NCBI GenBank assembly: GCA_964424455.1
Contig: CAYRJA010000033.1
Location: 1-28,720, forward strand
Source of the DNA: CAYRJA01 sp964424455
GTDB taxonomy: Bacteria > Bacteroidota > Bacteroidia > Chitinophagales > UBA10324
Length of the DNA: 28,720 bases
Reading direction: 5' to 3'
Shown here one piece after another: positions 10,001-17,245 of the stretch. A model generated the notes under the pieces. That model worked only from the letters and a program-made list of their open reading frames with translations, was not told the origin of the DNA and searched no databases. Numbering within the stretch: position 1 is the stretch's first letter; every line of letters starts with the position of its first letter. The translations under genes were made by a program, and so were the position numbers.

Positions 10001-13000
10001 TCCGGCGGGACTCAACTCGTTGGTATGTGAAGGAGATAATATCGAACTGGCGGCAAATGTTTCCGGTGGAAAACCTGCTTATACTTATTCGTGGACGGGT
10101 CCTAATTCTTTCACTTCTTCCAACCAGAATCCATCCATATCAAACGCAACTACAGCATCGGACGGTATTTATTACCTGACAGTTACCAACGGATACGGAT
10201 GTAGTGCAACAAATTCAACAACTATAACTATCGGCGCCCTTCCTTCTGACAAAACTGTAACAGCTAACGCGTCTTCCTTATGTGCTGGAACTGCGACAAC
10301 TATTAAAGTTGCTTCTTCTCAGTCAGGAGTAAAGTATCAGCTAAGAAATGATGCGGACGACAGTAATATTGGAAGCGCTGTTTCGGGTAATGGTTCGGAT
10401 ATTACTCTGTCAACAGGTAATTTATCTGCAAACACCACCTTTAATGTATTGGCAACCAACTCTACTACCTTCTGCAGCAGACAACTGACCAATATACCTG
10501 CTGTAACTATTGACCTGACTCCGGTTTTAGTTATTACGAATCAGGCCGCTTGTTCAGGAACAGTAGATTTAACTTCGGCAGGCGTTACTGCAGGAAGTAC
10601 AGGTGGAGGTGCGTTATCTTACTGGACAGATGCAGGGGCTACAAATTCGCTTTCTAATCCCAATGCTGTTGCTACAAGTGGCACTTACTATATTAAGAGT
10701 ACAGTAAGCAGTTGTTCAGATATTGAACCTGTTACAGTAGTTATTTCGGCGGCTCCTAATGCAACTTTCAGTTATACCGGCACCCCTTACTGCAACAACT
10801 CCTCTAATCCATTCCCCACTTATAGCGGTGGAGGTGCTGCAGGTACATTTTCTTCCACCTCAGGGTTAGTGTTTGTGAGTACAAGCACCGGTCAGATTGA
10901 CCTGGCCGCAAGTACTCCCGGTACTTATACAGTTACTAATTCAATAACACCAACCTGTGGAAGCGGAAACGCTAGTAAAACTTCCAGCGTAACTATTACC
11001 CAGCTGCCATCGGCAGAATTTAATTATGGGACAAATTCACTTTGTCAGAATGCAAGCGGAAGTAACCCATACCCTACTTTCGTTAACGGCGGTGTTGCAG
11101 GAACATTTACTTCTTCCTATGGACTGAACATCATTAGCCCCAGTACAGGTCAAATCAATATACTTGGTTCTACACCCGGAAACTACATGGTACTGAACAG
11201 TATTGCGGCGGCAGCAGGTTGTCCGGCTGTACAGGATACGGCATTTATCAATATTAATCCTTATTCATTTACCGGTTCGGTTTCCGCTTCATCATCTGAT
11301 GATACAATTTGTAAAGGGCAGAGTATTGATTTGTCATCCTCCTCCACTCAATATCTGTCAGCTTTACTGCGGGAAGGTTTCAATGGCGGACCCGGCAACT
11401 GGACCACTTCTAATAGTTCTACCGGAGGTACGCCAGCTAATGCCAAGTGGACTCTTAGAGGTGATGGCTATCAATATACCATTTCAGGCACTCCCACTAC
11501 GTTTACCTCCAACGACAATAGCCAGTTTTATCTTTCCAACAGTCATGCTCAGGGTGGCGGAACTACTCTTACCACATTGAAATCACCCGAAATGAGTACA
11601 ATGGGATATACTTCTTTAGCCGTTGACTTTTTCCAGTATTTCAGAAGCAATAATAGCGGGGATACTGCCAGAGTAGAAGTGTCTCTCAACGGAAGTTCAT
11701 GGACAACGGTGGCTACTTACACTACCACAAAAGGAGCAGTAATAGGAATAACGGGAACTATTTTTGAGAATTCGGTAATTGATTTGAGTGCGTATATAAA
11801 TAAACCAAAATTTTACATACGGTTCAGATATAAGGCAACCAACGATTTCTTCTGGGCGATTGATAATGTCTCTGTTACAGGCAACTCTACTACATATGCC
11901 TATAACTGGAATTCAACTCCCGCCGGATTTTCGTCTTCCAGCCAAAACCCCACAGGCGTTTCACCTATCTCAAATACTTCCTATACTGTTGTTGCAACCA
12001 ATACTTATGGCTGTACTTCTTCTACAAACCCTGTTGCCATTACAGTAAACCCGATTCCATTAGATAATGCCGGAAGCGATAATGCGGTATGCAGTGGATC
12101 AAGTACTACCATCGGTGCGTCAAGTGCTAACGGACGAACTTACAGTTGGAGCCCGGCTGCTACTTTAAATAATGCAACATTATCTAACCCAACAGCTACT
12201 CCCATTGTTACTACAACTTACACATTAACAGAAACTATTACTGCCACCGGATGCTCTGCTGCAAATGAGGTAGTGATAACAGCTAATCCGTTGCCGGCAG
12301 ATAAAACTGTAACACCTGTTGCCTCTGTAGTGTGTGAGGGTGGCTCTACGAGTATTCAGGTATTCAATTCTGAACAAGGTGTGAGCTACCAATTGCGGGA
12401 TGATGCAGACGATTTCAATATAGGCAGCGCTGTAACAGGAAATTCAAATACCATTTTGCTTCCTACGGTAGCTATTAACAGTAACACCACTTACAATATA
12501 CTGGCAACAATGGTTTCTCCCAATACCGGTTGTACTGCTCAGATGGCTGTAACACCTACCGTGAGTATTGCTTCTCCCGGAATGTGGGTAGGATTAAGCA
12601 ACAATAACTGGAATGATGCGAACAACTGGTGTGATGCTGTTCCAACTTCCACAAAGGATGTTGTCATTCCAGCGGGCACACCTTACTCGCCGGTTATCAG
12701 TGCCGATGCAGTTTGTAGAAATCTCACTATAAACAGTGGCAATTCTCTGACTATTACGCTGGGTGGTAATCTTTCTTTATATGGTAACCTGACTGTTAAC
12801 GGCACATACACACATACAGCAGGATTGCTTCAACTTACCGGCAGTTCTAATCAGTCTATTGATGGAATAAGTGCATTTGATGTGAATGTAAATACAGACA
12901 ATACTGTAACACTTAATAACAATCTGACTGTAACAGGGACACTTACTTTAACAAAAGGCGTAGTTGTCACCGGTACTAAGTCTGTGGTAATTTCAAATTC

Positions 13001-14165
13001 TGCTTCCAACAGTGTGCACGCAGGAAGTGGCAATACTAACTACACGGTAAGCTGGATAAAAGGAAACATCACACGCAGCTTTGCAAGTAGTACAGAGAAC
13101 TCTTATGATTTCCCTGTAGGCACTGCTACAAAAGGAAGGCTGGCAACGGTGAAGAGCAATTACCTGACAGGCATCAGTTCTATTACTGCTTACTTTAAAG
13201 ACGGACCTGTTGAGACCGGAGGTAATAACAACAATCAATATCTTAATGCATGGGAAACAGGGCTTCCGGCAAATCCATATCATACGCCATATACTTCCAT
13301 TAGAAACGAAGGAACCTGGATGATTGAGCCGAATGCACAGCCAACCAACCAGACTACTTATGATATCCGGCTTTACTTTAATGGCTTTAATTCCCCCGTA
13401 TTACACGATAATATGTTCGGTATCTTAAAGAGACCATCAAATTCACTAACCTTTGCTGATTTCAAACCCGGAGGAGGCACAATAAATGGTAACAACGGAG
13501 CAGGACGACTTGTCTCTGACGGCTATGCTTTAAGAATGGGACTTGCATCTTTCTCAGAGTTCGGAATCGGAGAATCCGGTACTCTTCTGCCGATAGAATT
13601 AGTTTCTTTCACTGTAGAAAAATGTAATAACGGGAAGGATGTTTTATTGAAATGGAATACCGCTACGGAAGTTAATAACGATCATTTTGAAATCGAAGTA
13701 GCAAAAACAATTTATGGAGATGAAACATTGTCCTTTGTAAAGATTGGAGAGGTAAAAGGAAATGGAACTTCAACTATTGGACATTCTTACAGTTTCATTG
13801 ATGAAGAATTAAATAAAACTTCAGTTCGCTACTACCGCTTGAGGCAGATGGACTTTGATGGAAGTGAATCGTACTCTCCCATCAGGGCTGTTACATTTGG
13901 CAAAGGTGTATTACAGGTATCAGCATTGTATCCAAATCCAGTTAGTGATGTGTTGAATTATTCACTTACATCGGACCACGAACAAGAGATAACTATTTCC
14001 ATAACGAATGTCTTAGGCCAGGAAATCTTTTATCAAACTATGCAAATTGATAATGGCATCAATACGCTGAACTTTAATGTAAATCAGTTGTCACAGGGGA
14101 TTTACTTCCTGAATATAACGGACGATACAAAAAATGAGGTTCATAAGAAGTTTGAGAAGTTCTGA
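4026..14165 (+). CDS. 3379-residue modular T9SS-secreted adhesin (DUF2341, LamG, Ig/PKD, SprB-like, type A sorting domain)
   Basis: Likely a cell-surface or released multidomain binding protein. Order by residue, approximate: signal peptide 1-19; DUF2341 28-111; lectin-like domain 120-300; SprB-like repeat 314-390; Ig-like 391-467; two further Ig/PKD-like domains to 657; second DUF2341 658-762, then a ~165-residue jelly-roll-like insert and a LamG domain 979-1139; PKD-like; Ig-like 1259-1550 containing a LamG at 1284-1504; two PKD/Ig-like; Ig-like plus jelly-roll-like domain 1805-1989; more Ig-like domains, including a tandem pair 2241-2415 and a duplicated domain 2071-2164 / 2755-2849; Ig-like 2417-2675 containing a jelly-roll 2444-2624; a NWND..NWCD..P..KDVVIP module from 2853; Fn3-like linker ~3187-3290; T9SS type A sorting domain 3295-3379 (YPNPVSDVL, ITNVLGQEI, LSQGIYFLNI). 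No catalytic domain is recognised. The ATG is followed directly by a good signal peptide. The ligand is unknown. Confidence 0.95.
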   Translation: MNKIYTFIFVLLYSSSVFAGAIGPGASWQYVRKITLSPTTPVANYQVKVTLTAGQYTNMKADGSDLRFYDNNNNSCNYWIEKWNTSGTSIIWVKAPVSGSSALYLFYGNSGASAVSNGSGVFDFFDDFPGSSLGGNWSTITSGGTIGVSGSWVTLSNTNGGTVDMASAFTPASTSFYVEAKHNEGAYSRNRFYATTILSGWSPTGFDFGYFTNGTAQIYWNGIWSGATVTANTDYLTRWQITDGSTYNWSNYVYSSMSQVDVTRTTTVASNIRYIRIAVTETASTSTKVDWVRVRKYAASEPVATVGSANNNNLAAGIASQTNVICYGQSTGSAMADVTGGTTPYTYQWSNSQTGITATGLTAGTYSYTVTESGIGLQATTSVTITQPAAPTASNNGPLCVGETLNLSASSGVSYSWNGPNGFTSSIQNPSISNVTTAMSGSYSVTITDNNGCTNTTSTTVTVNPLPTITASGSAATVCYSVGSQNSTLAYSATTNSPTHYTITWDAAAHAAGLQDLGSTALPASPVSVPIAAGVTAGTYNGTLRVINANSCVSAGNSFTVTINPAPIINSAATGTICSGQDQNYTITSAMLATYSWSRAAVTGISNAAVSGQTNNPITESLVNTTNAPVAVTYLITPTGSGCTGPVFSYVVTVSPALIWYNSNWIYRKAITIDHTKVPNTNQSNFPVLVSLTSDAGLSSHALSNGNDILFTSSDGITKIPYQRENYTGGTLNAWVKVPVVSSTQNTVIYMYYGNPNASDQQDAANVWDANYAGVYHVNESGTGAAGEYKESKSGTVNGTVKDNVMKAIFNMQSAGNAYCYQDLTGVSDYTIQSGDVLIYDVYWTSSNDIIAFDFTTTGGPLRDKGATDQNGISSHPAWSVSAYALNQWYHREIPIPASLAGTTIQQYDVACEFDGTATKTAYLNNIYIRNSGGTISKVIYSDNSSVANSNHLINPVGITSSITIVQDLTARSTGGKINNSLNSDGARYLNMSSRITTATDNFTLEAWVKPNVLSQNGYFLYNGKKSNGFGLGIGNGTGSMGSKLVGQYGGVAWIPSAYTFPSANTWYHVAMVRASGTTSFYVNGAHYSATSGGSSTPTSPNDQFTIGALINGSNPIEYFNGPIDEVRISNSVRSADWLATEYNNQSSPSTFYTISGEQTMPAASQATAICSGNTFTVTPSGMPVGITYTWTAPTINPAASITGSGAENTGQPSISQTLTNTIASPATATYTVTPTLGSCPSGSTFPLIVTVNPLPSPTVTASGVTTFCQGNSVTLNPSIGTALSLNGTNQYAITPDLTSSFSTSTVTIELWFKANGAGVILSELGQSTPNSGWHDSWIEILSTGEVKARVWNLTSVSLGTVSFGTWNHAVIRYNGTNVVGFLNGVISSAVAGTRITPPINGTAPNNKQYWAVGSNDGTHLGSGAWFNGQVDEMRIWNVARTNTQITGAWNKTIPTNSSGLVAYYKMDEGSGATLTDASGNGKNASLVNSPSWINPSTAPIGYYASYLWSPGGVTTSSNTINASGNYTINVTDVNGCSITTSATTVTVNPIPVATASNNNQSVCSGNSIAPIVLGTSNNVTGTTFNWTRTTPGGITGTVPVSATGSIADITGTLSNSTSSSINVTFTITPYGPATTNCQGSSITATVAVNPTSVGGSVSGTSTICYNTNKTLNLSGHTGSILKWQSSIDNGSTWSDIVNTTASYNAVNLVTTTQFRAVIQSGVCPAANSTAATVTVNPPPSPIISTDYCGIDGNVVLTSSVFNSYQWNTGETTRIITVDLAGIYSVTVTDALGCTGENAVTVANELVTDGSFTNFNPNSPTFTSGYTNHQSPDGQTGLVPEGLFAVNTNANAYHNLFFGTDHTNPGTGKFMMVNGDKSSSYPIVWSQNITVQPYTDYYFSAFAISLNQVPPYAQLQFKVNGEQVGTVAMLNQGAASNAGPFNWVRFYGTWNSGPITSTTLSIVDLQTMASGNDFGLDDISCSTLAPITFSIAPAGLNSLVCEGDNIELAANVSGGKPAYTYSWTGPNSFTSSNQNPSISNATTASDGIYYLTVTNGYGCSATNSTTITIGALPSDKTVTANASSLCAGTATTIKVASSQSGVKYQLRNDADDSNIGSAVSGNGSDITLSTGNLSANTTFNVLATNSTTFCSRQLTNIPAVTIDLTPVLVITNQAACSGTVDLTSAGVTAGSTGGGALSYWTDAGATNSLSNPNAVATSGTYYIKSTVSSCSDIEPVTVVISAAPNATFSYTGTPYCNNSSNPFPTYSGGGAAGTFSSTSGLVFVSTSTGQIDLAASTPGTYTVTNSITPTCGSGNASKTSSVTITQLPSAEFNYGTNSLCQNASGSNPYPTFVNGGVAGTFTSSYGLNIISPSTGQINILGSTPGNYMVLNSIAAAAGCPAVQDTAFININPYSFTGSVSASSSDDTICKGQSIDLSSSSTQYLSALLREGFNGGPGNWTTSNSSTGGTPANAKWTLRGDGYQYTISGTPTTFTSNDNSQFYLSNSHAQGGGTTLTTLKSPEMSTMGYTSLAVDFFQYFRSNNSGDTARVEVSLNGSSWTTVATYTTTKGAVIGITGTIFENSVIDLSAYINKPKFYIRFRYKATNDFFWAIDNVSVTGNSTTYAYNWNSTPAGFSSSSQNPTGVSPISNTSYTVVATNTYGCTSSTNPVAITVNPIPLDNAGSDNAVCSGSSTTIGASSANGRTYSWSPAATLNNATLSNPTATPIVTTTYTLTETITATGCSAANEVVITANPLPADKTVTPVASVVCEGGSTSIQVFNSEQGVSYQLRDDADDFNIGSAVTGNSNTILLPTVAINSNTTYNILATMVSPNTGCTAQMAVTPTVSIASPGMWVGLSNNNWNDANNWCDAVPTSTKDVVIPAGTPYSPVISADAVCRNLTINSGNSLTITLGGNLSLYGNLTVNGTYTHTAGLLQLTGSSNQSIDGISAFDVNVNTDNTVTLNNNLTVTGTLTLTKGVVVTGTKSVVISNSASNSVHAGSGNTNYTVSWIKGNITRSFASSTENSYDFPVGTATKGRLATVKSNYLTGISSITAYFKDGPVETGGNNNNQYLNAWETGLPANPYHTPYTSIRNEGTWMIEPNAQPTNQTTYDIRLYFNGFNSPVLHDNMFGILKRPSNSLTFADFKPGGGTINGNNGAGRLVSDGYALRMGLASFSEFGIGESGTLLPIELVSFTVEKCNNGKDVLLKWNTATEVNNDHFEIEVAKTIYGDETLSFVKIGEVKGNGTSTIGHSYSFIDEELNKTSVRYYRLRQMDFDGSESYSPIRAVTFGKGVLQVSALYPNPVSDVLNYSLTSDHEQEITISITNVLGQEIFYQTMQIDNGINTLNFNVNQLSQGIYFLNITDDTKNEVHKKFEKF

Positions 14166-14195
14166 TAGTCAGGTGATTCTTTAAGTACAGATGAG

Positions 14196-14600
14196 TTAAA
14201 CCTTTTTTTCATAGTAGGGTATTTCATCATTCGGTTCCATTTCCCGCTGATACCAGTATGCCTGTGTTACAATATGTCCGGTTGCAGTACGGAGTTGTCT
14301 GCCGAAAATGGCGTTGATGGCATTAAACATTAAATCTGTAACACCTAAAGTAAAAGTTTCCGGTGTTGGCGGAGCAGGAGTGGATGGCTCTTCCTTGTTT
14401 GCTGAATCCTCAGCAGCAGGGACGGCGGGTTTTGCGGGAGCCGCTTTAGGCGGTGGACTTTTTAGCACTACTACTGTATAGTTATTGTATTCCAGAATTT
14501 TTTTCAGGAACTCTACCCGTTCCGTTGAAATATCTTTCTCTACTATGGAGCACTTTACTCCATCTAAGTCGCCGAACTCGTGATTTTTATTTATTGCCAT
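14196..14600 (-). CDS. Hypothetical 134-residue protein with Pro/Ala-rich linker
   Basis: I do not recognise a named family. The N-terminal part (residues 1-47, MAINKNHEFGDLDGVKC..ILEYNNYTVVVLKS) looks like a small alpha/beta segment. Residues ~48-83 are a low-complexity Pro/Ala/Glu linker (PPPKAAPAKPAVPAAE). The C-terminal ~50 residues (FTLGVTDLMFNAINAIFGRQL..YWYQREMEPNDEIPYYEKKV) are well structured in composition and end with charged and aromatic residues. There is no signal peptide or membrane segment, so it is probably cytoplasmic. It lies 69 nt downstream of nuoN on the same strand, so co-transcription is possible, and it ends only 30 nt from the convergent end of the giant adhesin. Biased composition and a Bacteroidetes-like start support a real gene; function is unknown. 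Confidence 0.75.
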   Translation of the reverse strand: MAINKNHEFGDLDGVKCSIVEKDISTERVEFLKKILEYNNYTVVVLKSPPPKAAPAKPAVPAAEDSANKEEPSTPAPPTPETFTLGVTDLMFNAINAIFGRQLRTATGHIVTQAYWYQREMEPNDEIPYYEKKV

Positions 14601-14620
14601 AACTTATTTTCTGTTACAGT

Positions 14621-14632
14621 TAGGAATTCCTA
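14621..14632. repeat. 12-bp perfect palindrome in the nuoN downstream gap
   Basis: TAGGAATTCCTA lies in the 69-nt gap between nuoN and the small downstream gene. It could be a binding site or may simply be chance; there is no loop or T-run to make it a terminator. Confidence 0.3.
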
Positions 14633-14669
14633 TTTGTATTTATTTTAACAAGAAACTAAAAACTAAAAA

Positions 14670-16070
14670 TTATTGACTCAAAGAAAAAATGTATTCGTAA
14701 ATCCAACTCCAGAATCCGATTACAAAAATTCCCGCAACACAAATAAATAAAGAAACCTTTGGAAGCAAGTTTACTTGCAGCTTTTCAATCGGGTCTTCGT
14801 TCGCATCCATAAACATTGCCTTCACCACTTTCAGGTAATAGTAAAGTGATACAATCATATTCAGCGCGGCAATGGTAATGAGCAGGTAATTTCCTTTACC
14901 AGCTCCCGCCATAATCAAAAAGAATTTTCCGAAGAAGCCCGCTGTCGGCGGAATACCGGCAAGCGAGAATAGAGAAATCGTAAATATCCAGGTGAGCAGG
15001 GGATTAGTTTTGTAAAACCCTTTGTAATCTTCGATACCTTCTCTTCCGGTGAGCGCGCTCACGAAAGACACTACGCCAAATGCTCCAAGATTAGAGAAGA
15101 TGTATATCAGCACAAAGTATATCATGGAAGTCAATCCGGCAGGAGAACTTCCTGAAATACCCACGAGAATAAAACCCACTTGTGCAATAGAGGAAAAGGC
15201 AAGAAACCGTTTCAGGTTATTTTGCCGGATGGCGAACAGGTTTCCGATAATCATGGTGAGTACGGATAGCAGGAAGAGCATATTGTACCACACTTCTGCC
15301 AGCGGTTTGAAAACGGTATAGAGAATGGAAATAAAGATAAACAGTACTGCCCCTTTTGATATAACAGACAAATAAGATGTTACAGCTACCGGAGAACCTT
15401 CATACACATCCGCTGTCCACAGATGAAATGGCACCACTGAAATTTTAAATGCAAATCCTGCCAGAAACAGGATGAAAGCAAATAACTGTAACGGACTTCC
15501 GTCTAAATGCTGTGACAGTTCTGCAAAGCTGATAGTTCCGGTTGTGCCATAAAGTATTGAAATACCGAACAGCATCACACCCGATGAAAAGGCGGCGGAG
15601 ATAATAAACTTCATTGCTGCTTCAGATGATTTCTTCTTTTCTAAATCAAAATTGGACAGCGCTGTTAAAGGAATGGTGGAAAGTTCCAGCCCGAGATAAA
15701 ACATCAGCAGATTATTGCTTGATATCATAAAGAACATACCGAGCAAAGTAGAAAGCAGCAGAATGTAAAACTCAGGAACATGCTTATGACTTTTCAGCCA
15801 TGAATAGGATTGTAATGAAATGATGAGTGTGCCGAGGTTAAGAATATTTTTCTCCAGCACTATCAGTGAATTAGTCCGGAACATATCACCGAAGAGTGTT
15901 CCGCTTTCATTTGCAAAAAGACCTGCAATGAAGTTCAATAGCAGTAGCACATTCGCCAGATTCAGGATTGCATCATTTTTCAGATTACTTCCTATTTTCA
16001 GGAAAAGCAAAATGAAAATGATAGCTGTTACAATCAGCTCAAATTTCATCAGGTATATAAAACTTATCAT
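14670..16070 (-). CDS. nuoN: NADH-quinone oxidoreductase subunit N
   Basis: NuoN is one of three antiporter-like membrane subunits of respiratory complex I and takes part in proton translocation across the inner membrane. The 466-residue length fits the family, and the product is hydrophobic throughout with about 13-14 expected helices. Family landmarks are visible: YLGLELSTIPLTAL with Glu129, EAAMKFIISAAFSSG with Lys154, FKISVVPFHLWTADVYEGSPVAVTSYLS with Lys209, SKGAVLF with Lys239, the LKRFLAFSSIAQVGF loop and FSLAGIPPTAGFFGKF with Lys382. An alternative start is the ATG at codon 8 (16047-16049). No other nuo gene lies in the window: upstream is a 333-nt gap and then gldN, so this copy is detached from the usual nuoA-N operon, or the rest is elsewhere. 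Confidence 0.95.
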   Translation of the reverse strand: MISFIYLMKFELIVTAIIFILLFLKIGSNLKNDAILNLANVLLLLNFIAGLFANESGTLFGDMFRTNSLIVLEKNILNLGTLIISLQSYSWLKSHKHVPEFYILLLSTLLGMFFMISSNNLLMFYLGLELSTIPLTALSNFDLEKKKSSEAAMKFIISAAFSSGVMLFGISILYGTTGTISFAELSQHLDGSPLQLFAFILFLAGFAFKISVVPFHLWTADVYEGSPVAVTSYLSVISKGAVLFIFISILYTVFKPLAEVWYNMLFLLSVLTMIIGNLFAIRQNNLKRFLAFSSIAQVGFILVGISGSSPAGLTSMIYFVLIYIFSNLGAFGVVSFVSALTGREGIEDYKGFYKTNPLLTWIFTISLFSLAGIPPTAGFFGKFFLIMAGAGKGNYLLITIAALNMIVSLYYYLKVVKAMFMDANEDPIEKLQVNLLPKVSLFICVAGIFVIGFWSWIYEYIFSLSQ

Positions 16071-16403
16071 TGGTTAATGATTTGAAGAATGAAGAATGAA
16101 CAACGAATATCGAACTGCTAATATGAAGAATAAACTTTGATGTGTAATAGTTATACTTCATCTGACGAGATAAAAGGAAATTGTCTTTCCAACATTTCTT
16201 ATTGTACCAGCGAAAGATTGTCAGAAAAAGTTTGCACCAGCGTTTCCCAAAGGCAATATTTACCTCAGATAGAAAAATTATTCGAATCCATTAACCCCAG
16301 GGGCAGCCGGTATTTCAGTTCATAGGTGCAAGAAACACTTAATCTCAGCAAAGAACAGTGGCTGCATAGCAGATCCTTGTTTTATTTGTTGTTGTTGTTT
16401 TAC
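16071..16403. other. Gap between gldN and nuoN, no recognised gene
   Basis: This 333-nt stretch separates gldN from nuoN, both on the minus strand. It must hold the end of the gldN transcript and the start of the nuoN transcript, but I see neither a clear intrinsic terminator nor a TAnnTTTG box. On the plus strand there is a short direct repeat (GAAGAAT twice) just before nuoN. The minus strand keeps one long open frame from about 16270 towards nuoN, but it has no start and resembles no family I know. It may be a decayed gene or non-coding sequence. Confidence 0.6.
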
Positions 16404-17234
16404 TTAGAATGACCATAGGTCATGTTCAAAGTTGAAGATATCATTCTTTATTTTTTCTGACTCCATTAAAGCATCAATCCCTCCTGTCATATAATCCTGA
16501 ATTCTTCTGTCAAACACATTGGATTCTTTTACTATATAGCTGCTGAACATCCTGGATTCAAACAAATCATCCCAACTCATTCGTTTTACATCATTCAGAG
16601 GATTAAAGACATCTTCTTTTACTAAGGTCTTCCTAAGAGTGGGGTAGTATGCCCAAAACAAGGGAATATCTCCTAACTGCTCATCATGAAATAGTGGTGC
16701 AATTCCTATAATCCGGCACTGCAATGTAGAAGTTTCAGTATCAAAGAACCAATCTTCTTTTACTCTATATCTTTTAACTCCCGATAAGTCAAATTCATTG
16801 AACACTGCAGTATCTCCTATTACTTCTCCCGTTGCCGGGTCATATTTAGAAATTGTGTCATATCCTGCTCCTCCCTTTTTTATAGCATCTGCATAAGTAG
16901 TAGTGGTCTTCCAGCTATCTTCCTCATAACCCGTTAATTCTCCTGATTTGAGTCCATCAAGCAGAATTTCAATCAATGGTTTAATATCCTGCCAATCCTT
17001 ATGGAAATATTTAAAAGGAAGATTCAGTTTTTCATCTACATCAATCACTCTCCAGATTCTCTTATGCCAAAAAATATCCGATTCACGTATATGATCATAA
17101 GGAATAATTTCTCTTTCAGAAGGAGAAACCCTATCATAAAAATAATCATTTGGCGTATCTCCCGCTTGCTGTGCCATTGAGAAAGAAGGAAGAATAGCTA
17201 AGAGAAAAAACAAAACCTTGATTGAAGTCTTCAT
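16404..17234 (-). CDS. gldN: Gliding motility / type IX secretion protein GldN (PorN)
   Basis: GldN is a periplasmic protein that, with the lipoprotein GldK, forms the large ring under the outer membrane in the type IX secretion system. The 276-residue product has a Sec signal peptide (MKTSIKVLFFLLAILPSFSMAQQ). It then shows the family-typical opening (RVSPSEREIIPYDHIRESDIFWHKRIWRVIDVDEKLNLPF), a middle segment FFDTETSTLQCRIIGIAPL, and the closing part around LFWAYYPTLRKTL, FNPLNDVKRMSWDDLFESRMFSSYI and DRRIQDY. Length matches known GldN/PorN. It starts 11 nt after the gldM stop, so it is last in the porP-gldKLMN transcription unit. The downstream side is a 333-nt gap without a clear terminator. 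Confidence 0.97.
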   Translation of the reverse strand: MKTSIKVLFFLLAILPSFSMAQQAGDTPNDYFYDRVSPSEREIIPYDHIRESDIFWHKRIWRVIDVDEKLNLPFKYFHKDWQDIKPLIEILLDGLKSGELTGYEEDSWKTTTTYADAIKKGGAGYDTISKYDPATGEVIGDTAVFNEFDLSGVKRYRVKEDWFFDTETSTLQCRIIGIAPLFHDEQLGDIPLFWAYYPTLRKTLVKEDVFNPLNDVKRMSWDDLFESRMFSSYIVKESNVFDRRIQDYMTGGIDALMESEKIKNDIFNFEHDLWSF

Positions 17235-17245
17235 AGAAAAACTTT

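Noticed and set aside
4700..12500. Very frequent octamer TGTTACAG / TGTAACAG as a possible DNA signal
   Set aside because: Nearly all copies encode the dipeptide Val-Thr, which is abundant in beta-rich adhesins; the same codon pairing explains copies in nuoN and coaBC. Only one copy (about 14612) is truly intergenic.
16137..16325. 62-codon plus-strand ORF between gldN and nuoN
   Set aside because: Composition is not protein-like, it has no promoter box or recognisable motif, and it runs against both neighbours.
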